From positions 186,001-250,000 of the forward strand of contig NZ_JACVAC010000005.1 in the NCBI RefSeq assembly GCF_014851685.1: a stretch of DNA of 64,000 nt, given 5' to 3'. A program made the position numbers and the translations under genes. Positions within the stretch are counted from its first letter, which is position 1; every line of letters starts with the position of its first letter. A model generated the notes under the pieces. The model did no database searches, had not been told where the DNA came from, and was given only the letters and a program-made list of their open reading frames with translations. This document shows, in pieces, positions 44,747-54,502 of the stretch. This stretch comes from Pseudomonas sp. PDM05 (GTDB taxonomy: Bacteria; Pseudomonadota; Gammaproteobacteria; Pseudomonadales; Pseudomonadaceae).

Positions 44747-45622
44747 CTAGGGGGATTCGAAGGGGCTGTCCATGCGCGGTTTCTGAAGCAGGCGGGCGCC
44801 TGTGTGTACCAGCCAGCAGGCCAGAATGAAGGGCGCTGTCAGTGCTGGCAGATGCAGCGTGGCGAAAGCTGACGTCAGCACGATCGCCAGGCCGATGCCG
44901 AGCAACGCCAGCCACGGCTGGCGACGTGTCTGGCTCAAGGCCAGTGCCGCCAGCGCCGGGTTGTAGCTGTGCAGGCCGAGGAGGGCGCTGGTGGGTTCGT
45001 CCAGCAGCAGCGCAACCAGCATGCCGGTGCTGGCGCCGATCAAGGCCCAGATGGCGGCGCGGCGGTTCGCCAACCACAGGCCGAGCGCAATCAAGACGCC
45101 GGCCAGCGGGGTGTCCAGCAGCATGATTTGCGCGAGCCCGGTAAAGGGCGCGCTGAGGACGGAGACGGTTTGCGGGGTGGTCAGGGTAAAGGTGCTCTCT
45201 GGCGCGCTGCCCAGCAGTAACCAGCCCAGGCCGACAAACGGCGCGGTATAGGCGGGCAAGGCCTGCGGGTGGGTTGCATGTTTCAGCCATTGGCGCGTGA
45301 GCATCGCCGCCACACCGCCGCAGGCCAGGATCAGCGGCGGCAACAGCGCAGACCAGGCGAAGTGCTGGCTGACCAACAACCCCAGCAGTACGCCGTTGTA
45401 GCTATACAGGCCGGCCTGGCGCTCGGCCTTGGGATAACCCCGACGCTGGGCCGTGAGCAAACCCGCGATGCCACCCAGCAACGCCCCGCCGAACAAGGCC
45501 GGGGCGCCGATCAGGATGGCCAGCAGGCACAGCAGGCCGCACAGCGGTTGGCGCTGGAGGAAGATTTGGCTGAAACCGTTGAGCAGGGCTTCGGCCCAGT
45601 CGGGGCAGGTAGGGTTGTGCAT
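44747..45622 (-). CDS. Urea transporter (UT family)
   Basis: A 291-residue membrane protein with about ten TM segments in two homologous halves. Each half has the UT signature: GLYSYNGVLLGLLVSQ and GLHSYNPALAALALS. These proteins are passive urea channels. Urea is also an end-product of allantoin breakdown, which fits the adjacent glyoxylate genes. It is downstream of pyk on the same strand, separated by a REPIN. Confidence 0.87.
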   Translation of the reverse strand: MHNPTCPDWAEALLNGFSQIFLQRQPLCGLLCLLAILIGAPALFGGALLGGIAGLLTAQRRGYPKAERQAGLYSYNGVLLGLLVSQHFAWSALLPPLILACGGVAAMLTRQWLKHATHPQALPAYTAPFVGLGWLLLGSAPESTFTLTTPQTVSVLSAPFTGLAQIMLLDTPLAGVLIALGLWLANRRAAIWALIGASTGMLVALLLDEPTSALLGLHSYNPALAALALSQTRRQPWLALLGIGLAIVLTSAFATLHLPALTAPFILACWLVHTGARLLQKPRMDSPFESP

Positions 45623-45650
45623 AGAGGTAAGTCAGCTAGACCGAGTTGCC

Positions 45651-45732
45651 CCCTTCGCGAGCAAGCCCGCTCCCACATTTTGATTTGTGAACGCCGTCAA
45701 ATGTGGGAGCGGGCTTGCTCGCGAAGGGGCCC
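45651..45732. repeat. REPIN (GTGGGAGC class)
   Basis: CCCTTCGCGAGCAAGCCCGC TCCCACATTTTG and its inverted copy ATGTGGGAGCGGGCTTGCTC GCGAAGGG form near-perfect arms around a 20-nt spacer. It separates pyk from the urea transporter gene. Confidence 0.9.
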
Positions 45733-45741
45733 TTACAGACG

Positions 45742-47157
45742 CTAAATCAACGTCTCGATACGCAGCGAATTGGTCGACCCCGGCTGCCCGAACGGCACCC
45801 CCGCCGTGATCACCAACGTATCCCCCCGCTCCGCCATCCCTTGGGCCTGGGCAATTTCCAGCGCGGTGGAACACACCTCATCCACCTGCCGCAGCCGGTC
45901 ATTGACCACCGAATGCACGCCCCAGGCCACGCTCAAGCGCCGTGCCGTGGACAGGTTTGGCGTGAGGTTGAGGATCGGCGCCACCGGCCGCTCCCGCGCC
46001 GCGCGCAGGCTGGAGGCGCCCGACTCGCTGTAGTTCACCAGCACCGCCACCGGCAGGATGTGGCTGATACGCCGGATCGCGCAGCTGATCGCATCCGACA
46101 CCGTGGCGTCCGCCTTGGGGCGGCTCACATCCAGCTGGGCCTGGTAATCCGGACCACTTTCCACCTGGCGGATGATCTTGCTCATCATCTGCACGGCTTC
46201 CAGCGGGTACTCGCCGGAGGCGGTTTCCGCCGAGAGCATCACCGCATCGGCACCTTCGGCAACCGCATTGGCCACGTCGGTGACTTCGGCGCGGGTCGGC
46301 GCCGGGGAGAAGCGCATGGATTCGAGCATCTGCGTCGCAACCACCACCGGCTTACCCAACTGGCGGCAGGTGCTGATGATGTCTTTCTGGATTTGCGGCA
46401 CGCTTTCGGCCGGCACTTCCACGCCGAGGTCGCCTCTGGCCACCATGATTGCGTCGCTCAATTCGGCGATCTCCCGCAGGCGCTGCACTGCCGAAGGTTT
46501 CTCGATCTTGGCCATCAGGAAGGCGCGGTCGCCGATCAGCTCGCGGGCCTCGCGGATGTCTTGCGGGCGCTGCACGAACGACAGCGCGACCCAGTCCACA
46601 CCGAGTTCCAGGCCGAAGCTCAAGTCGCGGCGGTCCTTGGCGGTCAACGGGCTCAGTTCCAACAGCGCTTGTGGGACGTTCACACCTTTACGGTCCGACA
46701 ATTCGCCGCCGTTCAGCACGGTGGTGTCGATGGCATCGGCATGCTTGGTGATCACCCGCAGGCGCAACTTGCCGTCGTCCAGCAACAGGTCCATGCCCGG
46801 CTCCAGCGCGGCGATGATTTCCGGGTGGGGCAGGTTCACCCGGCGTTCGTCGCCCAGGGCTTCGTCCAGATCCAGGCGCAGCGCCTGGCCGCGCACCAGT
46901 TGCACCTTGCCGTCGGCAAAACGTCCGACCCGCAGCTTGGGCCCTTGCAGGTCCATAAGAATGCCCAGCGGGTAATTCAGCTGGCGTTCCACCTGGCGGA
47001 TCCATTGGTAGCGCTGGGCGTGGTCGGCGTGCTCACCGTGGCTGAAGTTGAGGCGGAAGATATTCACCCCGGCTTCGACCAGCTCGCGGATGTCATCGAT
47101 ACCGTCGGTGGCCGGGCCCAGGGTGGCGAGGATTTTGACCTTCTTGTCAGGCGTCAT
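45742..47157 (-). CDS. pyk: Pyruvate kinase
   Basis: A 471-residue type II pyruvate kinase (PEP + ADP to pyruvate + ATP). Visible: KILATLGPATDG, FRLNFSHGEHADH, GPKLRVGRF, the catalytic/metal segment FLMAKIEKPSAVQRL and the MVARGDLGVEVP motif, VMLSAETASGEYP and the C-terminal allosteric domain. It completes the conversion of glyoxylate-derived glycerate to pyruvate. The start MTPDKKVKIL at 47157 overlaps the ttuD stop by 11 nt, so the two are coupled. Confidence 0.96.
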   Translation of the reverse strand: MTPDKKVKILATLGPATDGIDDIRELVEAGVNIFRLNFSHGEHADHAQRYQWIRQVERQLNYPLGILMDLQGPKLRVGRFADGKVQLVRGQALRLDLDEALGDERRVNLPHPEIIAALEPGMDLLLDDGKLRLRVITKHADAIDTTVLNGGELSDRKGVNVPQALLELSPLTAKDRRDLSFGLELGVDWVALSFVQRPQDIREARELIGDRAFLMAKIEKPSAVQRLREIAELSDAIMVARGDLGVEVPAESVPQIQKDIISTCRQLGKPVVVATQMLESMRFSPAPTRAEVTDVANAVAEGADAVMLSAETASGEYPLEAVQMMSKIIRQVESGPDYQAQLDVSRPKADATVSDAISCAIRRISHILPVAVLVNYSESGASSLRAARERPVAPILNLTPNLSTARRLSVAWGVHSVVNDRLRQVDEVCSTALEIAQAQGMAERGDTLVITAGVPFGQPGSTNSLRIETLI

Positions 47158-48427
47158 GTTTGGCAGTCTCAAGAATCAGGATGGCGCGCAAGTCGTTGAC
47201 GTTGGTGCGCGTCGGCTCGGTGACGATCAACCCATCGAGGGCCGCGAAGTAGCCGTAGCCATTGTTGTTGTCCAACTCGTCGCTGGCCGACAGGCCGAGC
47301 GCTTCGGCGCGTGAATAGCTGCACGGGGTCATGATCGCGCCGGCGTTGTCTTCGGAACCGTCGATGCCGTCGGTGTCACCGGCCAGGGCGTATACGCCGG
47401 GCAGGCCCTTGAGGCTGTCGGTAAGGCTGAGCAGGAACTCCGCGTTGCGCCCGCCACGGCCATTGCCGCGTACGGTCACGGTGGTTTCGCCACCGGACAG
47501 GATCACGCACGGCGCCGCCAGTGGTTGGCCGTGTTGCACGATTTGCCGGGCAATGCCGGCGTGCACCTTGGCCACGTCCCGCGCTTCGCCTTCGAGGTCG
47601 CCGAGGATCAGCGGGCTGAACCCGGCCTGGCGCACTTTGACCGCCACGGCTTCGAGGGATTGCTGCGGGCGGGCGATCAATTGGAAATGGCTGCGGGCGA
47701 GAATCGGGTCGCCCGGCTTGACGGTTTCCGAGGCGGGGTTCTGCAACCAGCTGCGCACCGATGCGGGGGCATCGATGTTGTAGCGTTTGAGGATCGCCAA
47801 CGCCTGTGCCGAGGTGCTTGGGTCGCCGACGGTGGGGCCGGATGCAATCACCGTGGCCTGGTCGCCCGGCACGTCGGAAATCGCATAGGTGTAGACCGTG
47901 GCCGGCCATGCCGCCTTGGCCAGCCGGCCACCCTTGATCGCCGAGAGGTGCTTGCGCACGCAATTCATCTCTCCAATGGTGGCGCCGGACTTGAGCAGGG
48001 CTTTGTTGATGGCTTGCTTGTCGGCCAGGGTGATGCCTTCGGCGGGCAAGGCCAGCAGGGCCGAGCCGCCACCGGACAGCAGGAAGATCACGCGGTCGTC
48101 TTCGCCGAGGTTGCTGATCAGTTCCAGCACGCGCTTGGCCACCGCCAGGCCGGCGGCGTCGGGGACCGGGTGAGCGGCTTCGACCACTTCGATTTTCTTG
48201 CACGGCGCGCCATGGCCGTAGCGGGTGACGACCAGGCCCGTGACTTCGCCTTGCCAGCTGTTTTCGACAACCAGGGCCATGGCGGCGGCGGCTTTGCCGG
48301 CACCGATCACGATCACTCGGCCACTGCGGTCGGCGGGCAGGTAGGGTTCAAGGACTTGCCGGGGGTGGGCGGCGTCGATGGCTGTGGAGAACAGCTCGCG
48401 AAGCAGGTGTTGCGGATCGACCGACAT
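47147..48427 (-). CDS. ttuD: Glycerate 2-kinase / TtuD-GckA (MOFRL) family
   Basis: A 426-residue cytoplasmic kinase. The N-terminal domain has VIGAGKAAAAMA and FLLSGGGSALLALP; the C-terminal MOFRL domain has LSGGETTVTVRGNGRGGRNAEF and AGDTDGIDG. The family phosphorylates D-glycerate at O2, feeding 2-phosphoglycerate to lower glycolysis (or acts as hydroxypyruvate reductase in older annotation). It lies between glxR and pyk, as expected for the gcl pathway. Confidence 0.9.
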   Translation of the reverse strand: MSVDPQHLLRELFSTAIDAAHPRQVLEPYLPADRSGRVIVIGAGKAAAAMALVVENSWQGEVTGLVVTRYGHGAPCKKIEVVEAAHPVPDAAGLAVAKRVLELISNLGEDDRVIFLLSGGGSALLALPAEGITLADKQAINKALLKSGATIGEMNCVRKHLSAIKGGRLAKAAWPATVYTYAISDVPGDQATVIASGPTVGDPSTSAQALAILKRYNIDAPASVRSWLQNPASETVKPGDPILARSHFQLIARPQQSLEAVAVKVRQAGFSPLILGDLEGEARDVAKVHAGIARQIVQHGQPLAAPCVILSGGETTVTVRGNGRGGRNAEFLLSLTDSLKGLPGVYALAGDTDGIDGSEDNAGAIMTPCSYSRAEALGLSASDELDNNNGYGYFAALDGLIVTEPTRTNVNDLRAILILETAKHDA

Positions 48428-48494
48428 AAGCGGGCTCCCGGGGGCTTCTTGTTATTAGAGGTGAGACCTGGAACAAGGACCAAAATATGGCAGC

Positions 48495-48612
48495 TGGCTT
48501 GTGTGGGGGCTGGCTTGCCTGCGATGCAAACACCTCGGTGTATCAGGCAAACTGAGGTGATGCTATCGCCGGCAAGCCAGCTCCCACACAAGCCAGCCCC
48601 ACACTGGCTTGC
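48495..48612. repeat. Nested inverted repeat/REPIN variant (GTGGGAGCTGG class)
   Basis: Arms GGCTTGTGTGGGGGCTGGCT TGCC and the reverse complement of GGCAAGCCAGCTCCCACACA AGCC differ at one base. An inner pair CACCTCGG/CTGAGGTG and a trailing extra copy of the word CACTGGCTTGC enlarge it. It lies in the glxR-ttuD gap. Confidence 0.85.
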
Positions 48613-48627
48613 ATTTCAAGTCAGGAC

Positions 48628-49518
48628 TTACTTGTCGCGAATCGAGAAATTCGCCATGTGCTCCAGGCCCTTGATCAGCGCCGAGTGGTCCCAGTTGCCG
48701 CCACCGATTGCGGTGCAGGTACTGAACACCTGCTGCGTACCGGCGGTGTTCGGCAGGTTGATCCCCAGTTCCTTGGCCCCGGCCAGCGCCAGGTTCAAAT
48801 CCTTCTGGTGCAGGTTGATGCGAAAGCCCGGGTCAAAGGTGCCCTTGATCATGCGCTCGCCATGCACTTCAAGGATCTTCGACGAGGCAAAACCGCCCAT
48901 CAGCGCTTCACGCACCTTGGCCGGGTCGGCACCGTTCTTGGCGGCGAACAGCAGCGCTTCGGCCACTGCCTGGATGTTCAGCGCGACGATGATCTGGTTG
49001 GCGACCTTGGCGGTCTGCCCATCACCATTGCCGCCGACCAGGGTGATGTTTTTGCCCATGGCCTGGAACAGCGGCAGGGCGCGTTCGAAGGTCTGCGGCT
49101 CGCCACCGATCATGATGCTCAGGGTGCCGGCCTTGGCGCCGACTTCACCGCCGGACACGGGCGCATCCAGGTAGTGCGCGCCGGCCTCGTTGATCCTGGC
49201 GGCGAAGGCCTTGGTGGCGGTGGGGGAGATCGAGCTCATGTCGATCACCACTTTGTTTGGCGACAGGCCGGCGGCCACGCCGTCGGCGCGGAACAGCACG
49301 TCATCGACCTGCGGGGTGTCGGGCACCATCACAATGATGAACTCGGCTTCCTGGGCGACTTGCTGCGGGTTGGCCAGGGCGATGGCGCCGGCGTCGAGCA
49401 GGGCTTGCGGGGCTTTGCCGTGATGTTCGGAGAGGAACAGTTGGTGACCTGCCTTTTGCAGGTTGGCGGCCATGGGTTGGCCCATGATGCCGGTGCCGAT
49501 GAATCCGATTTTAGCCAT
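48628..49518 (-). CDS. glxR: Tartronate semialdehyde reductase (2-hydroxy-3-oxopropionate reductase)
   Basis: A 296-residue beta-hydroxyacid dehydrogenase. It has the N-terminal dinucleotide motif GFIGTGIMGQPMA, DAPVSGGEVGAKAG, GNGDGQTAKVANQIIV with the catalytic lysine, and KDLNLALAGAKELG. It reduces tartronate semialdehyde to glycerate with NAD(P)H. It is placed after hyi and gcl in the glyoxylate route. Confidence 0.95.
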   Translation of the reverse strand: MAKIGFIGTGIMGQPMAANLQKAGHQLFLSEHHGKAPQALLDAGAIALANPQQVAQEAEFIIVMVPDTPQVDDVLFRADGVAAGLSPNKVVIDMSSISPTATKAFAARINEAGAHYLDAPVSGGEVGAKAGTLSIMIGGEPQTFERALPLFQAMGKNITLVGGNGDGQTAKVANQIIVALNIQAVAEALLFAAKNGADPAKVREALMGGFASSKILEVHGERMIKGTFDPGFRINLHQKDLNLALAGAKELGINLPNTAGTQQVFSTCTAIGGGNWDHSALIKGLEHMANFSIRDK

Positions 49519-49583
49519 GACGAAAAAACCTCTTTTTATTAGATGGGTAGGCCTGTCTCAGCCTGCCAAACACAGACGATCCA

Positions 49584-49674
49584 ATGTGGGAGCTGGCTTG
49601 CCTGTGATGGCATCCACCGGTTTTGCCTGAAACACCGCGGTGTCTGCATCGCAGGCAAGCCAGCTCCCACATTT
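49584..49674. repeat. REPIN variant (GTGGGAGCTGG class)
   Basis: Arms ATGTGGGAGCTGGCTTGCCT and AGGCAAGCCAGCTCCCACAT, about 50 nt apart, with an internal ACACCGCGGTGT palindrome. It lies in the hyi-glxR gap on the operon's own strand, so it does not end transcription there obligatorily. Confidence 0.88.
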
Positions 49675-49692
49675 TGTTTTGTGTTGTGCCAG

Positions 49693-50475
49693 TTAGATGG
49701 CGTTGTGGCTCTTGAGCCAGCCCAAACCTGCCTCGGTGGTGGTCAGCGGTTTGTATTCGCAACCCACCCAGCCCTTGTAACCAATGCGGTCCAAATGCTC
49801 GAACAGGAACCGATAGTTGATCTCCCCGGTCCCCGGCTCGTTGCGTCCTGGGTTATCCGCCAGCTGGATGTGATTGATCTCGCCCAGGTGCGCGGCCATG
49901 GTGCGGGCCAGGTCGCCCTCCATGATTTGCATGTGATAGATGTCGTATTGCAGGAACAGATTGGCACTGCCCACCTGCTCGCGGATCGACAGGGCTTGCG
50001 CGGTGTTGTTCAGGTAGAAGCCGGGGATGTCGCGGGTGTTGATCATCTCCATCACCAGCTTGATGCCTGCGGCTTGCAGCTTGTCGGCGGCGTACTTGAG
50101 GTTGGCGACGAAGGTCTTTTCCAGGGTGGCATCGTCCACGCCCGGTGGCCGGATGCCCGCCAGGCAGTTGATCTGGGTGTTGCCCAGGACCTGGGCATAG
50201 GCGATGGCCAGCTTGACCCCGGCGCGGAATTCCTCGACCCGGTCCGGGTGGCACGCCAGGCCGCGCTCGCCCTTGGCCCAGTCGCCGGCCGGCAGGTTGA
50301 ACAACACTTGGGTCAGGCCGTTGGCGTCCAGGTGTGCCTTGATTTCAGCCGAGCTGAATTCGTACGGGAACAGGTACTCGACACCTTCGAAGCCCGCATC
50401 GGCGGCCGCTTTGAAGCGAGCAAGAAAGTCTTGCTCGGTAAACAGCATGGACAGGTTGGCGGCAAAACGCGGCAT
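49693..50475 (-). CDS. hyi: Hydroxypyruvate isomerase
   Basis: A 260-residue TIM-barrel isomerase of the xylose isomerase-like family. Conserved metal-ligand residues are visible in GFEGVEYLFPYEF, LVMEMINTRDIPGF, YDIYHMQIMEGD and GEINYRFLFEHLD. It interconverts hydroxypyruvate and tartronate semialdehyde. The ATG at 50475 (MPRFAANLSMLF) has GGAGA upstream on the minus strand; it is 10 nt after the gcl stop. Confidence 0.95.
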   Translation of the reverse strand: MPRFAANLSMLFTEQDFLARFKAAADAGFEGVEYLFPYEFSSAEIKAHLDANGLTQVLFNLPAGDWAKGERGLACHPDRVEEFRAGVKLAIAYAQVLGNTQINCLAGIRPPGVDDATLEKTFVANLKYAADKLQAAGIKLVMEMINTRDIPGFYLNNTAQALSIREQVGSANLFLQYDIYHMQIMEGDLARTMAAHLGEINHIQLADNPGRNEPGTGEINYRFLFEHLDRIGYKGWVGCEYKPLTTTEAGLGWLKSHNAI

Positions 50476-50485
50476 AGGGTTCTCC

Positions 50486-52261
<1,776 letters not shown>

Positions 52262-52288
52262 GGTTTTGGTGCCTCTTGCGTTTTGTAA

Positions 52289-52298
52289 TTGTATACAA
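52289..52298. promoter_or_regulatory. TTGTATACAA palindrome, proximal copy (gcl upstream)
   Basis: A perfect 10-bp palindrome 28 nt upstream of gcl, with an outer AA/GT context like a GntR/FadR-type operator. An identical copy lies at 52417-52426. Confidence 0.65.
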
Positions 52299-52416
52299 GT
52301 GGTTTCTCGTCAAAGTGTATTCACGGCGAGCGGCGCAGGTCAATTCATTTTGTTTATTGGCTTGAACGTTCGTCGGAAGGCATTTTTTCGACGTATGGAG
52401 GGTTTGTGCGAAAATA

Positions 52417-52426
52417 TTGTATACAA
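52417..52426. promoter_or_regulatory. TTGTATACAA palindrome, distal copy
   Basis: Identical to the proximal copy, 128 nt away start to start (12-13 helical turns). It lies 92 nt upstream of the GlcG-like gene. Together the two copies could let one regulator bridge or act on both divergent promoters. Confidence 0.65.
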
Positions 52427-52517
52427 AAACAAATGTCATTGTGTTCTATTTGTTTGATCGAGCATCTGACGATTTAGACCTCCACCGCTTTTTCCATAAC
52501 AAGATAAGGACGGCACC

Positions 52518-52958
52518 ATGAGCGCTTTAACCTTGAAAATAGCCACCCAACTGGCCAGCCAGGCCCTTACCGCAGGCCGCACGATTTCAGCGGCGCCGCT
52601 GACCATCGCGGTGCTCGACAGCGGTGGGCACCTGATCACCCTGCAACGGGAAGACGGCGCCAGCCTGCTGCGCCCGCAGATCGCCATCGGCAAGGCATGG
52701 GGCGCGATCGCGCTGGGCAAGGGCTCGCGCTTACTGGCGCTGGACGCGCAACAGCGGCCGGCGTTTATCGCCGCGTTGAACAGCTTGGGGCAGGGCAGCG
52801 TTGTGCCGGCACCGGGTGGGGTGTTGATTCGGGATCAGCAGGGCTTAGTGCTGGGAGCGATCGGGATCAGCGGGGATACGTCGGATATTGACGAGCAGTG
52901 CGCGATTACGGCGATTGAGGGGGTGGGGTTGTTGGCGGATGCGGGGGGTTCGGCTTGA
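52518..52958 (+). CDS. GlcG/HbpS-family protein
   Basis: A 146-residue haem-degrading/HbpS-like fold protein: a Tyr/Ser-poor helical-beta protein with TIAVLDSGGHLITLQREDGASLL, IAIGKAWGAIALGKGSR and APGGVLIRDQQG. Such genes often accompany glycolate or glyoxylate operons (GlcG in E. coli), with no established biochemical role. It is divergent from gcl and likely under the same palindromes. AAGATAAGGA precedes the ATG. Confidence 0.87.
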   Translation: MSALTLKIATQLASQALTAGRTISAAPLTIAVLDSGGHLITLQREDGASLLRPQIAIGKAWGAIALGKGSRLLALDAQQRPAFIAALNSLGQGSVVPAPGGVLIRDQQGLVLGAIGISGDTSDIDEQCAITAIEGVGLLADAGGSA

Positions 52959-52978
52959 TCTTTGGGTGACTGGTAGGG

Positions 52979-53068
52979 CCTCTTCGCGAGCAAGCCCACA
53001 CATTTTGACCGGGCTCCAACTTTGGAATGCAGTCAAACTGTGGGAGCGGGCTTGCTCGCGAAAGGGGC
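52979..53068. repeat. REPIN beside RAYT with one shortened arm
   Basis: The right arm GTGGGAGCGGGCTTGCTCGC is intact. The left arm TTCGCGAGCAAGCCCACACA lacks the GCTCCC word expected between AAGCCC and ACA. The element ends 16 nt before the RAYT stop codon (53084). Confidence 0.85.
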
Positions 53069-53083
53069 AACTCGGTCTAGGTC

Positions 53084-53542
53084 TTATACCCAGACTGCAT
53101 CCCACAGCGGATAGTCGCCAATGCGCTCCACCAATCCAGCTCGCAATGGATTGGCCACTACATACCGAGCCATCTTTACCAAGTCATCTTCCTTGCGCAG
53201 TGCCCGATCATGAAAACTGGATTGCCATAGTCTGCCTTTGCGGCCTGTGGCGCCATTCACGGTTCGAGTGCTTTTCGACTTCACCTGACACATCAGATCG
53301 CCCAGCGAGCCCTTTTGCAGTTCGAGCAGCCAGTGGAAATGGTCTGGCATTACTACCCACGCCAGGGAGTTCGCCAAGCCTTGATATTGAGCGAGCCTGA
53401 ATTGCCAGACCACCAAGCGACCCAGATGAAAATCACTGAATATCGGCACACGTTCATGAGTGTTGGTGGTGATCAGGTAGATACGGTTGGGTTCGCTGAA
53501 CCGCCCGATGCGCAGGCGGTGTGAGGTGGCTAGATCAGGCAT
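53084..53542 (-). CDS. REP-associated tyrosine transposase (RAYT, Y1_Tnp family)
   Basis: A 152-residue single-strand DNA transposase of the TnpA_REP family. The HUH-type metal site is in VMPDHFHWLLEL (H-F-H), and the nucleophilic tyrosine most likely sits in ARYVVANPLRAGLVERIGDYP. N-terminal GRFSEPNRIYLITTNTHERVPIF is a typical start. RAYTs cut and move REP/REPIN hairpins in trans and stay single-copy. GAGG precedes the ATG on the minus strand. It is flanked by REPINs on both sides, the classical arrangement. Confidence 0.93.
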   Translation of the reverse strand: MPDLATSHRLRIGRFSEPNRIYLITTNTHERVPIFSDFHLGRLVVWQFRLAQYQGLANSLAWVVMPDHFHWLLELQKGSLGDLMCQVKSKSTRTVNGATGRKGRLWQSSFHDRALRKEDDLVKMARYVVANPLRAGLVERIGDYPLWDAVWV

Positions 53543-53637
53543 TCCGTGGCCTCTTTTCAGTGGGGGTTCTGAGAGGCTAGATCTGGGTGGTTGATGCTGA
53601 TTGGCAGGCTTTTGGCAGGATGTGTCTGGGCGGGCGC

Positions 53638-53732
53638 TTTCGCGAGCAAGCCCGCTCCCACATGGGGTTTGCGGTGTTCATACATTGTGTGTCTGGCACA
53701 AAACCCCTGTGGGAGCGGGCTTGCTCGCGAAT
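53638..53732. repeat. REPIN flanking RAYT
   Basis: TTTCGCGAGCAAGCCCGCTC CCACATG and its inverse TGTGGGAGCGGGCTTGCTCG CGAATGG form near-perfect arms around about 40 nt. It lies upstream of the RAYT gene, next to the tetR stop. Same class as 42658-42747 and 45651-45732. Confidence 0.9.
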
Positions 53733-53752
53733 GGCACAGGCACCGCGGTGTA

Positions 53753-54358
53753 TCAGCCCGGCTCACACCCCTTGAGCACCAACCGGATAATCGTCTGCGC
53801 CGCCGCCTCATAATCCGCTTCATCCAGCTTGGCCTTGCCGGTCACTGCCGAGATCTGCCAGTCAAAATCCGCATAGGTCTGCGTCGCTGCCCAAATGCTG
53901 AACATCAGGTGATTGGGGTCAATCGCCGCGATCAGGCCGCGATCCACCCAGTTCTGGATGCACTCGATGTTGTGCTTGGCCTGGGCGTTCAACTGCTCGA
54001 TCTGGTCGGCGCTGAGGTGCGGGGCGCCGTGCATGATTTCGCTGGCGAAGACCTTGGAGGCAAACGGCAAATCACGGGAGATGCAGATTTTTGAGCGGAT
54101 GTAGTTGCTCAGTACTTCCTTGGGGTCGCCGTCCGGGTTGAACGGCGTGGAGGCGGCCAGGATCGGCTCGATAATGCTTTCGAGCACCTCGCGATAGAGG
54201 TTGTCCTTGGACTTGAAGTAGTAATAGACGTTGGGCTTGGGCAGCCCGGCCTTGGCGGCAATGTCGCTGGTCTTGGTCGCGGCGAAGCCCTTGTCGGCGA
54301 ACTCCTCGCTCGCCGCCCGCAGGATCTTTTCTTTGTTGCGCTCGCGAATGGTGCTCAT
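53753..54358 (-). CDS. TetR-family regulator with RutR/YcdC-type C-terminal domain
   Basis: A 201-residue regulator. The N-terminal HTH is KILRAASEEFADKGFAATKTSDIAAKAGLPKPNVYYYFKSK (split here by function). The C-terminal domain has SRDLPFASKVFASEIMHGAP, GLIAAIDPNHLMFSIWAATQTYADF and DEADYEAAAQTIIRLVLKGCEPG, which follows the pattern of RutR, the pyrimidine-sensing regulator of E. coli. This suggests a pyrimidine/purine-type ligand, near the gcl and urea transporter genes. The stop codon lies in the tail of a repeat. It is divergent from the LacI gene. Confidence 0.83.
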   Translation of the reverse strand: MSTIRERNKEKILRAASEEFADKGFAATKTSDIAAKAGLPKPNVYYYFKSKDNLYREVLESIIEPILAASTPFNPDGDPKEVLSNYIRSKICISRDLPFASKVFASEIMHGAPHLSADQIEQLNAQAKHNIECIQNWVDRGLIAAIDPNHLMFSIWAATQTYADFDWQISAVTGKAKLDEADYEAAAQTIIRLVLKGCEPG

Positions 54359-54502
54359 AAACCTGGGGGTTCCTTGCCAGTACAGGCGGTCGGGCATAGT
54401 AGCACCGGCTTCGTGAGGCCCTCAAGAATGGGCATTGGCCACTCTTTCCCTGTACCGCGTTTGCCATTACCGTAGCGGCTCTTTCGCAGTGGGCAGTGGC
54501 CG

